DNA of 64,000 bases from Dechloromonas hortensis (GTDB lineage Bacteria > Pseudomonadota > Gammaproteobacteria > Burkholderiales > Rhodocyclaceae), in assembly GCF_009469765.1 (NCBI RefSeq), contig NZ_SSSQ01000009.1, positions 1 to 64,000 of the forward strand, in the 5' to 3' direction. The notes beneath the pieces were generated by a model. The model had not been told where the DNA came from. It worked only from the letters and a program-made list of their open reading frames with translations, and did no database searches. Positions 32,984 to 43,089 of the stretch are shown piece by piece. The position numbers and the translations under genes were made by a program. Position 1 is the stretch's first letter. Each line of letters opens with the position of its first letter.

Positions 32984-33130
32984 TCAACCGACTCTGCTTA
33001 TGGGCGGCGCCGAACGTCCCGGAGACCGGACCCATTTCCCGTAGGCCGAAACGATCACTACAGCGAGGGCGCCGGCGGCAAACGCGACCGCATACGAGGC
33101 CAAGGTTTCCATCGGAGAGGGCTGGAACAT
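32984..33130 (-). CDS. Small membrane protein
   Basis: A 48-residue protein starting 1 bp after the stop of the preceding gene, with AAGGGA before its ATG. One hydrophobic helix (about 10-29, LASYAVAFAAGALAVVIVSA) is followed by a basic, proline-rich tail. No family is recognised. Tight coupling, the ribosome site and the terminator just downstream support it as a real gene at the end of a five-gene operon. Confidence 0.6.
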   Translation of the reverse strand: MFQPSPMETLASYAVAFAAGALAVVIVSAYGKWVRSPGRSAPPISRVG

Positions 33131-33131
33131 G

Positions 33132-34031
33132 TCATTTCCCTTCAAGCAACGTCGCCGCTTTAGCCGCCAGCTTGTCTGCTAAAGACAGATTCGCCGGAAC
33201 ACTAGTCTCTTCAGGTTGCCCCATCCCAATTTCCTCGGGGTAAAACTCTTCCATCAATGTTGCGTCGCCCTCCTCGCTCTCCTCGAACACTCCATTGCCC
33301 AGACCCTGCCGGGCGGCCGCATCTAGGGCATATTGGTCAAACCCCGCTTCCCGCCTAGCCTCATCCAACTTTTGAGCCACCGCCAGCATCTCCTCAGTCA
33401 CCATCCCCGTTCTCGGGGTGATATCGACGTAGTAGATTGGTGTGCCATGGCTTTGCCGGGTCGATTTGCCACGTAGCCGCAGTTCCAGCGGCAGACAGGA
33501 CAGCCGATCACCGGAAATGGCCTGGAAGTACTGCAGTCGGGCGGCCAAAGTGCGGATACTGTTGAACCCCGTCGTCCGGAAAACAAAGCTGCCCAGCGGA
33601 TCGTCGTCAGCCAGCGCTACGTTCAGGCGGCCATAGGGCTTGCATGCACCGCCCTTTGCCAATGAACAGCCATCCGGTGACGGACAAGGCAGGCTCTTGA
33701 TCCCCTCTTCGCTCTGCCGTTTGCACGTACAGCCATTTCCAACGCACAAAGGGCGCCCGGTGTTGCGGTCGAATAGGTTGTACTCAGCGCGAAAATTCAG
33801 ATCCGGATCATTGAACAGTAGCCGGATCGGAATGCTCCGTATTTTGCCGCCCTGCTCCTTGCGCAACCCTTCATCAAGCGGATGGACGAGCCAACCGTCT
33901 TTGTTCTGCACCTGGGAGGTGATCGTGAATTGATCATCTTTTTCCGGTAGACGCTTGCCGGCTTTTTCGACGATCTTGCCGATTGAAATCCTGCCCAGTA
34001 CGGGCGGAGTGATAGCAAGTCCCTTCAGCAT
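33132..34031 (-). CDS. Plasmid/ICE-type zinc-binding protein, possible recombination factor
   Basis: A 299-residue protein found in plasmids and integrative elements, usually called hydrolase or metal-binding protein. A cysteine cluster in the middle (LCVGNGCTCKRQ, then CPSPDGCSLAKGGACKPYG) is a likely zinc site. The start at 34031 has AGGAG upstream. The N-terminus (LKGLAITPPVLGRISIGKIV) and the GFNSIRTLAARL segment are typical of this group, which resembles phage recombination directionality factors. It is translated after the YqaJ nuclease gene. A role in DNA recombination of the excised element is inferred. Confidence 0.65.
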   Translation of the reverse strand: MLKGLAITPPVLGRISIGKIVEKAGKRLPEKDDQFTITSQVQNKDGWLVHPLDEGLRKEQGGKIRSIPIRLLFNDPDLNFRAEYNLFDRNTGRPLCVGNGCTCKRQSEEGIKSLPCPSPDGCSLAKGGACKPYGRLNVALADDDPLGSFVFRTTGFNSIRTLAARLQYFQAISGDRLSCLPLELRLRGKSTRQSHGTPIYYVDITPRTGMVTEEMLAVAQKLDEARREAGFDQYALDAAARQGLGNGVFEESEEGDATLMEEFYPEEIGMGQPEETSVPANLSLADKLAAKAATLLEGK

Positions 34032-34106
34032 GATTTGTGGCTCCTGTAAAAATTGCCAATTGCTCACGCTGACCAAGGTCGGCATGAGCAACGTGTGGGT
34101 TGAAAT

Positions 34107-35114
34107 TCAAACGATGAGAAAGCGCCGGCTACCGGTTTTGGTCGCGGCATAGCGTTGCTGCAGATCGGGTTGGTCCTTGAGCAGACGCGTCATATCCATG
34201 ACCACGCTGTCCTTGGACTTTTTCCAGGTCACGCTGCCGGTTTCGAAGTCGGCACGACTGGCATCGCCCATGGCTTGCTGCAGGGTTTGCTTTAGCTGGG
34301 CTTCAAGCTTTTCCTGTTCGGCAATCGACTGACGCACGGCAATCAGATCGGCAAAACAAGCTGACAGATTGCGTTCATCCTTGAAGTCCAAGGTTTGACC
34401 TTTGTCTTCTGGATAGAGGCAACGCAATGCGGCATCGGCCGAATCGGAACCGTCGGCCGGTGGTGGCGTATCGGTTTCCACGTAGTGCCAGAACTGCCGC
34501 TCCAGTTCGATCAGCCGAGTGATCAGGGTTTCGTCACGCTCGATCCGATGGATTTCCAGATGTTGTCCTCCCAATAGCACCGCGACATCTGCAGCCTGCT
34601 TGCCGGTGACTGCCAACTGGTGATGAACTTGAAGTTGCACATACTCAGGAACGCCTTCCTTCCAGAGGCGCGCACCATTGATGCCAGCGGTTTTGCATTC
34701 GAGAATCTGGACATCCGGTGCGCCAGTCACTTCGCGATCAATATTGGCGAGCATCCACGGCAGGCTCGGATCAGGATGCTGCAGGACCGCGTTGATGCGC
34801 CGTACCCGATTGCCGGTGCGCTTGGTGTAGTGGGCTGCGACGATTGGCTCAAGGATATTTCCCCAATACATTGGGGACTCTTCATCGTGCGGATCGGCCT
34901 TGGGCAATCCACCATCACGGCCAGTTTTAATGAGCCACAGTTCGAGTGGCGACTGATAGGGATTAAGGCCAATCGACGTAGCAGCGTCGCTGCTGCCGAT
35001 ACCTTGCTTGCGAACGGCCAGCCAATCGTCTCGGGGGAGTTCTTTTGTCTTGACCAGACGGAGCGCCGGACGCGGTTTGGCGGTCGGGAGAGTGGAATTT
35101 GCTTCGGGTTGCAT
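34107..35114 (-). CDS. YqaJ-family recombination exonuclease
   Basis: A 335-residue lambda-exonuclease/RecE-like protein. The N-terminal segment WLAVRKQGIGSSDAATSIGLNPYQSPLELW is the classic YqaJ start. The catalytic acid and lysine follow in PDVQILECKTA, after EPIVAAHYTKRTGNRVRR. A coiled coil (about 265-300) leads to the C-terminus. It would process double-stranded ends for single-strand annealing recombination. It sits in a conserved trio with a DUF932 protein and a zinc-binding protein near the island end. Confidence 0.85.
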   Translation of the reverse strand: MQPEANSTLPTAKPRPALRLVKTKELPRDDWLAVRKQGIGSSDAATSIGLNPYQSPLELWLIKTGRDGGLPKADPHDEESPMYWGNILEPIVAAHYTKRTGNRVRRINAVLQHPDPSLPWMLANIDREVTGAPDVQILECKTAGINGARLWKEGVPEYVQLQVHHQLAVTGKQAADVAVLLGGQHLEIHRIERDETLITRLIELERQFWHYVETDTPPPADGSDSADAALRCLYPEDKGQTLDFKDERNLSACFADLIAVRQSIAEQEKLEAQLKQTLQQAMGDASRADFETGSVTWKKSKDSVVMDMTRLLKDQPDLQQRYAATKTGSRRFLIV

Positions 35115-35200
35115 GTTCTACCTTTCAGAACGAAAAATGCCCAGTCAGCCGAAGCTGTACTGGGCATTCATCAGGGCGAAGAAAAACGAGGTTCGGTATG

Positions 35201-36169
35201 TCAGGCGACGAGTTGCAGGGCCGTATCGAGTGCTCGCTGTTTGAGCACTGCGCCTTGGCCAAACCATGCTGAGTCAATGCGATATTCCGTGCTGCGAGCA
35301 CGACGTTCATGGTCAACGTATTCCGTCACGGCGTTGAGCAACCCCCAGGCAGTTCCCTTGGCGGCATCGAGCTCAGCACCTCGACCTTGCCCGCCGTAGA
35401 GCGCCTGGACGCGTTTCAAGGCGCGTTCGTTGGCGAGACCTGCCGGATCGATGGTACCGGGCTGGACATCGCAGAGCACTCGGAGGAAGTAGTTCATGGC
35501 TTCATGCGACTTCACCTTGCGTTCGGCCAAGGTGCGCATGCGGTACATAAAAGCATCCCACTGCGCGACGGCAATACCCAACTGTTGCTTAACCGCTTGC
35601 GGATCGAAACGAGTGCTGTGTGGCACCTTGATCGCTTGTGTAGCACCGTTGACCGCAATGGTCAGGGTGTTGTTGCAGACGACGCGGATGGTGGTCGGGG
35701 TAGCAGTGGTTGCCAAACTACCGTCACAAGAGGTGGCCAACAACAAATAGCCATTGACTTGATCGTTGCCCTTGAGCGCTGTCGATTGACCGGTCTTGGC
35801 CAAGGCCCAGAATTTCTTGCCCCCTTTAAGTACACCGGCCGTTTCCAGCTCGTAGCCGGAAACGTCGGTGAGATCACGGTAGAACTCCAGCACCTCGCGG
35901 GGCTGCACTACTTGATACCGCTGAGAAACGACCGACAGCGCTTCCTTGGTGTCAGACCGATAGAGCACTTTCTGATCTTCGAAGGAATGAATGCTGCCCA
36001 GACTGCCGATGCTGTCAGCCATGAAGCGGACTGGACTTTCCTTGATCTGCCAGTCCATGCCGGCTTCCCTGGCCCAGACTTCGATGGATTGTTTTGCGGG
36101 GAGATGATTGCCGAGACCATGCCAGGGTTCGGCGCCTACATAGGCCATTTGGGAAACGAGGTGTGCCAT
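35201..36169 (-). CDS. DUF932 phage/plasmid-like protein
   Basis: A 322-residue member of the DUF932/TIGR03299 family, common on plasmids and integrative elements. The start at 36169 (AAGGAA before it) gives MAHLVSQMAYVGAEPWHGLG, the typical N-terminus. Conserved inner segments are YQVVQPREVLEFYRDL, VVCNNTLTIA and the late WGLLNAVTEYVDH. Function is unknown; it co-occurs with YqaJ-type nucleases, suggesting a DNA-processing role. A much longer frame with a hydrophobic N-terminus is not supported. Confidence 0.85.
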   Translation of the reverse strand: MAHLVSQMAYVGAEPWHGLGNHLPAKQSIEVWAREAGMDWQIKESPVRFMADSIGSLGSIHSFEDQKVLYRSDTKEALSVVSQRYQVVQPREVLEFYRDLTDVSGYELETAGVLKGGKKFWALAKTGQSTALKGNDQVNGYLLLATSCDGSLATTATPTTIRVVCNNTLTIAVNGATQAIKVPHSTRFDPQAVKQQLGIAVAQWDAFMYRMRTLAERKVKSHEAMNYFLRVLCDVQPGTIDPAGLANERALKRVQALYGGQGRGAELDAAKGTAWGLLNAVTEYVDHERRARSTEYRIDSAWFGQGAVLKQRALDTALQLVA

Positions 36170-36347
36170 GGGATTTCCTTTCAAGAAATTTTGGGCGTGA
36201 CAAATCTGCTGAGAACAAACAGCAAGAGTCAGTACGAGTGGAGATGGAGAAACTACGGGAAGCGAAGAATCAAGACTGCTCGGGACGAGACAGTCGTTTG
36301 CCAATCAGGCGGAAAGGCCTTGCTGGCGATATTGCGGGTTACTGAAC

Positions 36348-36686
36348 TTAGGCATCAGCCGGTAGGCTGCTGAAGGTATAGCGGCATGCCAGGCAGAGAT
36401 AGTTGTCGAGAATCCGCTCATCAACGACCTCGCCTAATTTGGCACCGGCCAGAGCACCGGTCGTGCCGCCCAGCATTGCACCGATAACAGCACCAAGGAA
36501 GCTGCCGACGATCATGCCGGGCGGACCAGCAACTACGCCAACGGTCATGCCAATTTCACTGCCAGAAAGTGCGCCGACAGCACCGCTCGCTGCACCACCG
36601 AGTGTGCCGATAACGCCACCAGCCTTTTTGGCACGATTTCGGGTTGTGATACGCGCAGAGTGACAGTTTGGGCATTGAATGTTCAT
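36348..36686 (-). CDS. Zinc-ribbon and glycine-zipper protein
   Basis: A 112-residue protein with two CxxC pairs, CPNC near the start and CLAC near the end, which would form a zinc ribbon. Between them lies a long glycine/alanine-rich hydrophobic stretch (about 25-90, with repeated GxxxG steps such as GGAASGAVGALSG) that fits a glycine-zipper membrane insert. AGGAG precedes the ATG at 36686. It is first in the plasmid-like operon. Function unknown. Confidence 0.65.
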   Translation of the reverse strand: MNIQCPNCHSARITTRNRAKKAGGVIGTLGGAASGAVGALSGSEIGMTVGVVAGPPGMIVGSFLGAVIGAMLGGTTGALAGAKLGEVVDERILDNYLCLACRYTFSSLPADA

Positions 36687-37152
36687 TGTCTGACTCCTGT
36701 AGATGGAAAGGACGAACGAAATCAGCGAACACCATCTCTGGTATTCGCTGATTTGAACGTGATTAGGGGTGAGGTACCGCAAGGCTAAATGCTTTGATTT
36801 GGCCGATTTGCCATGTTTTAGGGCAGACGATCACCTTCTCGATGAGGTGATATGTGATTGAAAAAATCTAAAATCCACAGGATCTTGCTTGGGATCACGC
36901 ACCATGATCATCTCAAGACATACACCGCCGGCTCACAAAACTGGGCTCGCAGATAGTGGGAATGCGTGGGCAGTTCCCTGCGTAGGAGTCGCTTGCAAAT
37001 ACTTCCTGCCCTACTCCACCCCAAGTTATCATGGGGAATTGATTAACGGGCGGCCAGAAAAGCGTTGATCGCCACCGGAGCAACCAAGGAGCAATGGAGA
37101 ATGAAAAACAAAAAAGCCATTCCGAAGAATGGCCTAACTGTTTGATTTTACT
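36687..37152. other. Non-coding right end of the island
   Basis: No gene is seen. It holds GGAGCAATGG (37088-37097), the motif also found in the inverted repeat near the integrase, and a terminator hairpin next to the tRNA. A short stem (GATCACC...GGTGAT, near 36826-36851) is also present. Confidence 0.5.
37116..37133 (-). terminator. Rho-independent terminator downstream of tRNA-Thr
   Basis: On the minus strand GCCATTC-TTCG-GAATGGC is followed by TTTTTTGTTTTT. It is 20 bp past the tRNA 3' end, inside the island, so the element brings its own terminator for the tRNA it splits. Confidence 0.8.
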
Positions 37153-37200
37153 GGTGCCCCCGAACGGAATCGAACCGCTACCTGATGATTACAAATCAAC
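37153..37200. repeat. Right attachment site (attR), within tRNA-Thr
   Basis: A 48-bp sequence identical to 1863-1910. It starts one base before the CCA end and reaches into the anticodon stem of the intact tRNA, so insertion keeps the tRNA functional. Confidence 0.9.
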
Positions 37201-37227
37201 TGCACGACCTTCATGCTACGGGGGCGC
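37154..37227 (-). tRNA. tRNA-Thr (UGU)
   Basis: A 74-nt cloverleaf on the minus strand with encoded CCA. The acceptor stem GCCCCCG pairs with CGGGGGC, the T arm is AGCGG-TTCGATT-CCGTT, and the anticodon loop TTTGTAA gives TGT. The anticodon stem GTTGA/TCATC has one U-U mismatch. It is the integration target of the island. Confidence 0.9.
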
Positions 37228-37271
37228 CTCACAACGGGGCCGGATTATAGCGTGATCGCCCGAAGAACAAC

Positions 37272-39032
37272 ATGACAACACTCACCAACCCTTTCGAAAT
37301 CGCCCGCGAGACCCTTCGCCTGCTGGCCACGCGACGCATACCACCGACGCCTGACAATTATTTGACGCTGTACCATGAGATAGCTGGAACCAAACCCAGC
37401 ACCGACAGTTTTCCCGAGAAGCAAATGCGTTCGCTGGCTGCTGCGCTCCCCAAAACCTCTCCTGAACAACTGCGTCTCGCCCGCCAACTGGATGAAGCAG
37501 TCAAGGCGGAGAACTGGGAGGATTACAAAAATCGCCTAGTCGATTTCATCAACGCTCTCACCGAAGCCCAGAAGCTAGCGTGGTCCGACGTCATTACCGA
37601 CCTTGTTCGCCAATGGGATGCCAAGCATGTCGGACTCACCATCGCCCGCAAACGAGAGTCACTTGAACATGTGCTAACCGCCAGCGGCGCCAATCCGGAA
37701 ACACTGTTCAATCGCCTGCAAAACCTGCTGCGCTCCTGGGGGCAAGGCAAGGAGGATCTGACTTCTACAGGAGAAGTCATTGCGCCAGAAATCCATCCTT
37801 CGACGATGTCGACCGCAAGCCTTGCCGACCAACTACTCCCCGAACTACGTCAGTTATTTGCTTTCACTCTGGAAACGGCAATTGCTACTCAACTGCTTGA
37901 AAGCCCCCAACTGTCCGGTGACGCCAAGGCGCTTGCAACGGATATCCGAAGCGCCAAGAGTGTTGAAGAGATGCAGGGCTTTCTGACCCGGCTTAAACGC
38001 TTCGCCTTTAAACTTGAGCTACTGGCCGAAGACCAAGCCGAGCTACGGCACAGCCTGCTTGGCCTGCTCAGCCTCCTGGTCGACAACATCACCGAACTTG
38101 TCCTTGATGATCGCTGGCTTCATGGTCAACTTACCATTGTTCGCGACATCATCGAAAAACCGCTCTCCCAACGCACCCTTGACGATGCCGAACGGCGACT
38201 CAAGGAGGTTCTGTTCAAACAGGGGCAGCTCAAAGCAGGCCTCTCCGAAGCAAGAGAAGCCATCAAACACATGCTTACTGGCTTCGTTGATCAGTTAGCT
38301 GACTTTGCAGAGGCGACATCAGACTATCACGACAAGATCGAAGACTATGCTGGCAAAATTAGCGCAGCTCAAGACATCGCTGCACTTGAAACAGTTCTTG
38401 GGGAAGTCATGCGCGAAACGCGCAACATTCAGTTCAACGCCCAACGCTCACGCGACGAATTGAGGTCGACTCAGAAAAAAGTCCATGAAGCCGAACAGCG
38501 CATCCTGGAACTGGAGCGCGAACTGGAAACCACCAGCGATCTTGTCCGCCACGATCAGTTGACCGGCGCCCTCAACCGGCGCGGCCTGGAAGACATGTTC
38601 GCCAAGGAGATCGCACGTTCGAAGCGCCACGAAACGGTGCTCTCCGTTGGCCTGCTCGACATCGACAACTTCAAGAAGCTGAACGACTCACTGGGTCACG
38701 ATGCCGGAGACCAGGCGCTGATGCATCTCGCCCGTGTCTGCCGCGAAACCTTGCGCCCGCAGGACACAGTGGCACGCTACGGCGGCGAAGAGTTTGTCAT
38801 CCTGTTGCCGGAAACCCCGCTCGACGACGCAGCTGTCGTGCTCAGCCGCTTGCAACGGGAATTGACCAAAAAATTCTTCCTGCACGACAACGAAAAAATC
38901 CTGATCACTTTCAGCGCCGGGGTAGCACAAATGTCTCCTGAGGAAACACCAGCCGTCGTGATAAAACGTGCCGACGAAGCTATGTATCAGGCAAAACAGA
39001 CAGGCAAGAACCGGGTTGTCAAAGCACCATGA
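37272..39032 (+). CDS. GGDEF diguanylate cyclase
   Basis: A 586-residue soluble enzyme that makes cyclic di-GMP. A long helical N-terminal region (1-410, opening NPFEIARETLRLLATRRIPP) ends in a coiled coil (about 385-425). The GGDEF domain follows (425-586) with the active site YGGEEF near residue 515. An inhibitory RxxD is not obvious. There is no membrane span. It lies 45 bp from tRNA-Thr in the chromosomal flank. The PilZ-type motility brake farther downstream (62035-62820) is a possible reader of its product. Confidence 0.92.
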   Translation: MTTLTNPFEIARETLRLLATRRIPPTPDNYLTLYHEIAGTKPSTDSFPEKQMRSLAAALPKTSPEQLRLARQLDEAVKAENWEDYKNRLVDFINALTEAQKLAWSDVITDLVRQWDAKHVGLTIARKRESLEHVLTASGANPETLFNRLQNLLRSWGQGKEDLTSTGEVIAPEIHPSTMSTASLADQLLPELRQLFAFTLETAIATQLLESPQLSGDAKALATDIRSAKSVEEMQGFLTRLKRFAFKLELLAEDQAELRHSLLGLLSLLVDNITELVLDDRWLHGQLTIVRDIIEKPLSQRTLDDAERRLKEVLFKQGQLKAGLSEAREAIKHMLTGFVDQLADFAEATSDYHDKIEDYAGKISAAQDIAALETVLGEVMRETRNIQFNAQRSRDELRSTQKKVHEAEQRILELERELETTSDLVRHDQLTGALNRRGLEDMFAKEIARSKRHETVLSVGLLDIDNFKKLNDSLGHDAGDQALMHLARVCRETLRPQDTVARYGGEEFVILLPETPLDDAAVVLSRLQRELTKKFFLHDNEKILITFSAGVAQMSPEETPAVVIKRADEAMYQAKQTGKNRVVKAP

Positions 39033-39301
39033 ATGCAATCAAGAGACCGGGCTCTTAGAAAGCCTGCGGAGAGACCCTCTGCAAGAAGCAGATTATGCAG
39101 ATTCGTCTGCGCTGATTTAGCTCCCTGAATTCGTCGGCGAACAAAACATTCAAGAAATACACGCAATCGACGATAACAACCTCGGGGCTAGCTGACTGGA
39201 GCACCACGGCACCGTATGCGAAAAATACGGTTGTGTGTTTAGGGTTGGCGACGTGACGAATATATTCGATGAATCAAGCAGTAAAACGGAGGAGTCAAAG
39301 A

Positions 39302-40075
39302 TTGAAGGCTGTAATCCTAGCTGGTGGCCTTGGCACCCGGATTTCTGAAGAGACCCATCTGAAGCCCAAGCCAATGATCGAAGTTGGCGGCAAACCGATC
39401 CTCTGGCACATCCTCAAGATGTACTCCCATCACGGCATTAACGATTTCATCATTTGCTGCGGCTACAAAGGCTATGTCATCAAGGAGTACTTCGCCAATT
39501 ACTTCTTGCACATGTCTGATGTAACGTTCGACATGGTGAATAACCGCATGGAAGTACATGAACGGCATGCCGAGCCCTGGCGGGTAACGCTCGTCGATAC
39601 CGGCGAACACACCATGACCGGCGGTCGCCTTAAGCGGATTGCGGATTTTGTCAAAGACGATGAGGCCTTCTGCTTTACCTATGGCGACGGCGTTTCCGAC
39701 ATCAACATTTCCCGCCTAATTGCCTTCCACAAAAGCCACAATAAGCTGGCGACCATCACTGCCGTACAACCGCCGGGACGGTACGGTGCGTTGAACATCA
39801 CAGCAGGTGCTGTCGCTGAATTCATCGAAAAGCCACGCGGCGATGGAGGCTGGATCAACGGCGGCTTTTTCGTTCTCTCGCCCGAGTGTCTTGACTATAT
39901 CGACGGCGATGCCTCCTCCTGGGAAGGCGAACCGCTGGCCGCACTGGCCAGGGCAGAACAACTGGCAGCCTTCGAACACCCGGGCTTCTGGCAGGCGATG
40001 GACACCTTGCGTGATCGCATCCATCTTGAATCGCTCTGGGAAAACAACCGCGCCCCGTGGAAACTCTGGAAATGA
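39302..40075 (+). CDS. rfbF: Glucose-1-phosphate cytidylyltransferase
   Basis: A 257-residue nucleotidyltransferase that makes CDP-glucose. TTG at 39302 is chosen: GGAGG lies about 10 bases before it and the product begins MKAVILAGGLGTRISEET, exactly the family start and usual length. The ATG at 39269 would add 11 unusual residues. Other motifs are PKPMIEVGGKPILWHI and GDGVSDI for substrate and metal. It opens a run of overlapping genes (to 54565) for a CDP-deoxysugar and its transfer. It overlaps rfbG by a few bases. Confidence 0.93.
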   Translation: MKAVILAGGLGTRISEETHLKPKPMIEVGGKPILWHILKMYSHHGINDFIICCGYKGYVIKEYFANYFLHMSDVTFDMVNNRMEVHERHAEPWRVTLVDTGEHTMTGGRLKRIADFVKDDEAFCFTYGDGVSDINISRLIAFHKSHNKLATITAVQPPGRYGALNITAGAVAEFIEKPRGDGGWINGGFFVLSPECLDYIDGDASSWEGEPLAALARAEQLAAFEHPGFWQAMDTLRDRIHLESLWENNRAPWKLWK

Positions 40076-41130
40076 TGGCCAGCAGCTATTCCGGCAAGCG
40101 CGTTCTGATTACCGGCCATACCGGATTCAAGGGAAGCTGGCTAAGTCATTGGCTCAACGCCTGTGGCGCCCAGGTTTCCGGCCTGGCGCTCGCACCGGAA
40201 ACCCAACCCAACCTGTTTGACGAGTTGGGGCTCGCCCAGCAGATTGACCATCGCATTTGCGACCTGCGCGACCGCGATGCGCTGGCCCGGCAGGTTGCGG
40301 CAATTCAACCGGAAATCGTCTTCCATCTCGCGGCCCAGGCACTCGTGCGGCGGAGCTATCAAAATCCGGTGGAAACCTTCGCAACCAACGTGATGGGCAC
40401 GGCGCACCTGCTGGAATCCTGCTTCGCCACCTCTTCCGTCCGTGCGATCGTAGTCGTCACTTCGGACAAATGCTATGCCCCGAGCAGTTCAGCCTGTGGC
40501 TATCGCGAATGCGACCCGCTGGGGGGCCACGACCCTTACAGTGCCAGCAAAGCTTGCGAGGAATGGGTTGCCACCGCCTGGCAAAAGAGCTTCGGCGGTA
40601 AAGCCGACGCCCCACTGATCGCGACTACTCGAGCCGGCAACGTCATCGGCGGCGGCGACTGGGCGGAAGATCGCCTGATTCCCGACTTGGTCCGCGCCCG
40701 ACAGGCACGTCAAAGCGCCCAGATCCGCAACCCCAATGCCGTTCGTCCCTGGCAACATGTTCTCGAACCGCTTGCCGGCTATCTGCAACTTGGCGAGCGC
40801 TTGCTGACCGGGGATAGCAAGTACGCATGCGCCTGGAACTTCGGCCCGGAAATCGGTGCTATGCGCCCAGTGGCTGATCTTTGTGCCGCCCTCTGCCCCG
40901 CCCTCGGCCTTGATTGGCAGATCGACACAACAACCGAACACCCCCACGAGGCGGAGTTCCTCAGGCTGGATAGCAGCCGGGCCAGGCAGCTGCTCGACTG
41001 GCAGCCACGCTGGTCATTCGATGAAACCATGTTGCTCACCGGGCAGTGGTATGACCGCCATGCCGCGGGCGAAACAGCCTGGGATCTGTGCAACGAACAA
41101 CTGCAGAAATACCGGAACAGCAATGGATAA
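40072..41130 (+). CDS. rfbG: CDP-glucose 4,6-dehydratase
   Basis: A 352-residue short-chain dehydrogenase that turns CDP-glucose into CDP-4-keto-6-deoxyglucose. The NAD site is GHTGFKGSW near the N-terminus. The catalytic Ser/Thr and YxxxK appear in VVVTSDKCY and [11 protein letters not shown]. The start at 40072 or 40075 overlaps the rfbF stop (ATGATG); the frame is open a few codons more. It feeds the next enzyme, the C-3 dehydratase. Confidence 0.93.
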   Translation: MMASSYSGKRVLITGHTGFKGSWLSHWLNACGAQVSGLALAPETQPNLFDELGLAQQIDHRICDLRDRDALARQVAAIQPEIVFHLAAQALVRRSYQNPVETFATNVMGTAHLLESCFATSSVRAIVVVTSDKCYAPSSSACGYRECDPLGGHDPYSASKACEEWVATAWQKSFGGKADAPLIATTRAGNVIGGGDWAEDRLIPDLVRARQARQSAQIRNPNAVRPWQHVLEPLAGYLQLGERLLTGDSKYACAWNFGPEIGAMRPVADLCAALCPALGLDWQIDTTTEHPHEAEFLRLDSSRARQLLDWQPRWSFDETMLLTGQWYDRHAAGETAWDLCNEQLQKYRNSNG

Positions 41131-42523
41131 TCCCCCGAGCCGCGATGCAATTCATCGCGCCGTCAGCCAGTACATCGCCGGCGCGGCGCAAGCCAACACC
41201 TTCATCCCAGGCCAAACGCCCATCCCGCCATCGGGCAAGGTCGTCGGCGAACCCGAAATCCAGGCCATGATCGACGCCTCGCTTGATGCCTGGCTAACCA
41301 CCGGTCGATTCAACACCGAGTTCGAAGCCCGCCTGACGACTTTTCTTGGCGTCGAGCGCAGCATTACCGTCAATTCCGGATCCTCGGCCAATCTCGTCGC
41401 CGTTTCGTCGCTCTTTTCCCCACTGCTAGGGAAAAACGCGCTGCGCCCGGGGGATGAAGTTATCACGGTTGCCGCCGGCTTTCCGACCACCGTCAATCCG
41501 GTCATCCAAAACGGTGGCTGCCCTGTTTTCATCGACATCTCCCGCGACACCTACAACATCGATGCGAGCCAGCTCAACATTGCGCTCTCGCCCAAGACGC
41601 GGGCCGTCGTTCTCGCCCATACGCTGGGCAACCCCTTCGATCTCGCGGCCGTGACGCGCTTTTGCGCCGAACACAACCTGTGGCTGATCGAAGACTGCTG
41701 CGATGCCCTCGGCGCCCGCTATACGCTGCCCGCCGACACAACCGGCTGGCGGGCCACCGTACCGGAAAATGGGGGCGACGCCCTGTGGCGGCGTGCCGAC
41801 CCATCCGAACACAGCGGTAAGGTCGGCAGTTTTGGCCATTTCGGCACGCTTTCCTTCTACCCCGCCCACCACATCACGATGGGCGAAGGGGGCGCGGTAT
41901 TTTCCAGCAATTCACAATTGATGCGCATTGCAGAATCCATCCGCGACTGGGGCCGGGATTGCTGGTGCCCGCCGGGAAAAGACAACACCTGCGGCAAGCG
42001 CTTCTGCTGGAAACTGGGTGACTTACCTGAGGGTTACGACCACAAATACGTCTACTCCAATCTCGGCTACAACCTGAAAATCACCGATATGCAGGCCGCC
42101 TGCGCCCTGGCTCAGATGGACCGCCTCCCCGGCTTCATCGAGACGCGCCAGCGTAATTTCACGTACCTGAGCGAGCGCCTGGCCCCGCTCGAAGAATTCC
42201 TGACCATGCCCCGTGCCACCCCCGGCAGCCAGCCATCATGGTTTGGTTTTCCGCTGACGCTGAAAAAAGACACCGGGACGCGTCGCCTGGATTTGCTGCG
42301 TTATCTTGAGCAATACCGTATCGGCACCCGCCTGCTGTTTGCCGGCAATTTGACCCGGCAACCCTATTTCGCGACGCGTCATTTCCGGATTGCCGGCGCC
42401 CTGAGCAATACCGATACCGCGGCCGAAAACGCGTTCTGGGTCGGAGTATGGCCGGGTCTGAGCGAAGCCCATCTCGATTACGTGGCAGACCGGATTAGCG
42501 AGTTTTTCGGAGTCGGCTTTTGA
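41123..42523 (+). CDS. rfbH: CDP-4-keto-6-deoxyglucose-3-dehydrase (E1)
   Basis: A 466-residue PMP-dependent dehydratase of the DegT/aminotransferase fold that removes the C-3 hydroxyl. As in RfbH/E1, the usual PLP lysine is replaced by histidine in [14 protein letters not shown]. Cysteines for the [2Fe-2S] cluster follow ([20 protein letters not shown]). The start at 41123 overlaps the rfbG stop by 8 bp; the frame open far upstream is shadow. The reaction needs a flavin/iron-sulfur reductase (E3), which is not in this window. Confidence 0.94.
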   Translation: MDNPPSRDAIHRAVSQYIAGAAQANTFIPGQTPIPPSGKVVGEPEIQAMIDASLDAWLTTGRFNTEFEARLTTFLGVERSITVNSGSSANLVAVSSLFSPLLGKNALRPGDEVITVAAGFPTTVNPVIQNGGCPVFIDISRDTYNIDASQLNIALSPKTRAVVLAHTLGNPFDLAAVTRFCAEHNLWLIEDCCDALGARYTLPADTTGWRATVPENGGDALWRRADPSEHSGKVGSFGHFGTLSFYPAHHITMGEGGAVFSSNSQLMRIAESIRDWGRDCWCPPGKDNTCGKRFCWKLGDLPEGYDHKYVYSNLGYNLKITDMQAACALAQMDRLPGFIETRQRNFTYLSERLAPLEEFLTMPRATPGSQPSWFGFPLTLKKDTGTRRLDLLRYLEQYRIGTRLLFAGNLTRQPYFATRHFRIAGALSNTDTAAENAFWVGVWPGLSEAHLDYVADRISEFFGVGF

Positions 42524-43089
42524 GCCACCCGGCCTTCCGTATTCGCAGCACGGCATTACCGGGCTGCCTTGAGCTATCCTCCCCCCGGCAGCAGGACGAG
42601 CGGGGCAGTTTCGTCAAAGTCTTCCACCGAGATGCCTTTGCCGCGATCAAGCTGCCGGTGGACTTTCCCGAGGTCTATTATTCGGTTTCGCAGCGAGACG
42701 TCGTCCGTGGACTGCATTTTCAGACCCCCCCCACCCAGCATGCCAAGCTGGTCTATTGCCCCCAAGGCCGGGTCCGGGATGCCGTCCTCGACCTCCGCGC
42801 CGGCTCCCCGACCTTTGGCCAACACTTCGTTGTCGAGCTATCAAGCGAAGCCGCCAACATGCTCTACATTCCGCCCGGCCTGGCGCACGGTTTCCGCACG
42901 CTGAGCGACACGGCGATCATGGTCTATCACGTCAGTAGCCAGTATTCCCCCGAGCACGACCAGGGGATTCTCTGGAATTCGGCCGGAATTGCCTGGGGCA
43001 TCGAACAGCCCATACTTTCCAAACGGGATGCCACCCACCCCGCCCTGGCCGACTTCGCAACCCCTTTCCACTATGAGGGGGACGCGTGA
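42520..43089 (+). CDS. Sugar 3,5-epimerase-like protein (RmlC/AscE type)
   Basis: A 189-residue cupin-fold epimerase related to dTDP-4-dehydrorhamnose 3,5-epimerase. Motifs are [29 protein letters not shown] (with the catalytic histidine), [11 protein letters not shown] and PPGLAHGF. It starts with TTG overlapping the rfbH stop. After RfbF, RfbG and RfbH, an epimerase at this place matches the AscE step of CDP-ascarylose synthesis. It may equally act on a related CDP-sugar. Confidence 0.85.
   Translation: MSHPAFRIRSTALPGCLELSSPRQQDERGSFVKVFHRDAFAAIKLPVDFPEVYYSVSQRDVVRGLHFQTPPTQHAKLVYCPQGRVRDAVLDLRAGSPTFGQHFVVELSSEAANMLYIPPGLAHGFRTLSDTAIMVYHVSSQYSPEHDQGILWNSAGIAWGIEQPILSKRDATHPALADFATPFHYEGDA

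Noticed and set aside
35309..36373. A 354-residue plus-strand frame opposite the DUF932 gene
   Set aside because: The minus strand encodes a recognisable DUF932 family protein with a good ribosome site. The plus frame has no motif.
40856..41122. An 89-residue N-terminal extension of RfbH
   Set aside because: It lies wholly within rfbG in another frame and does not resemble any dehydratase; the ATG at 41123 gives the family start.
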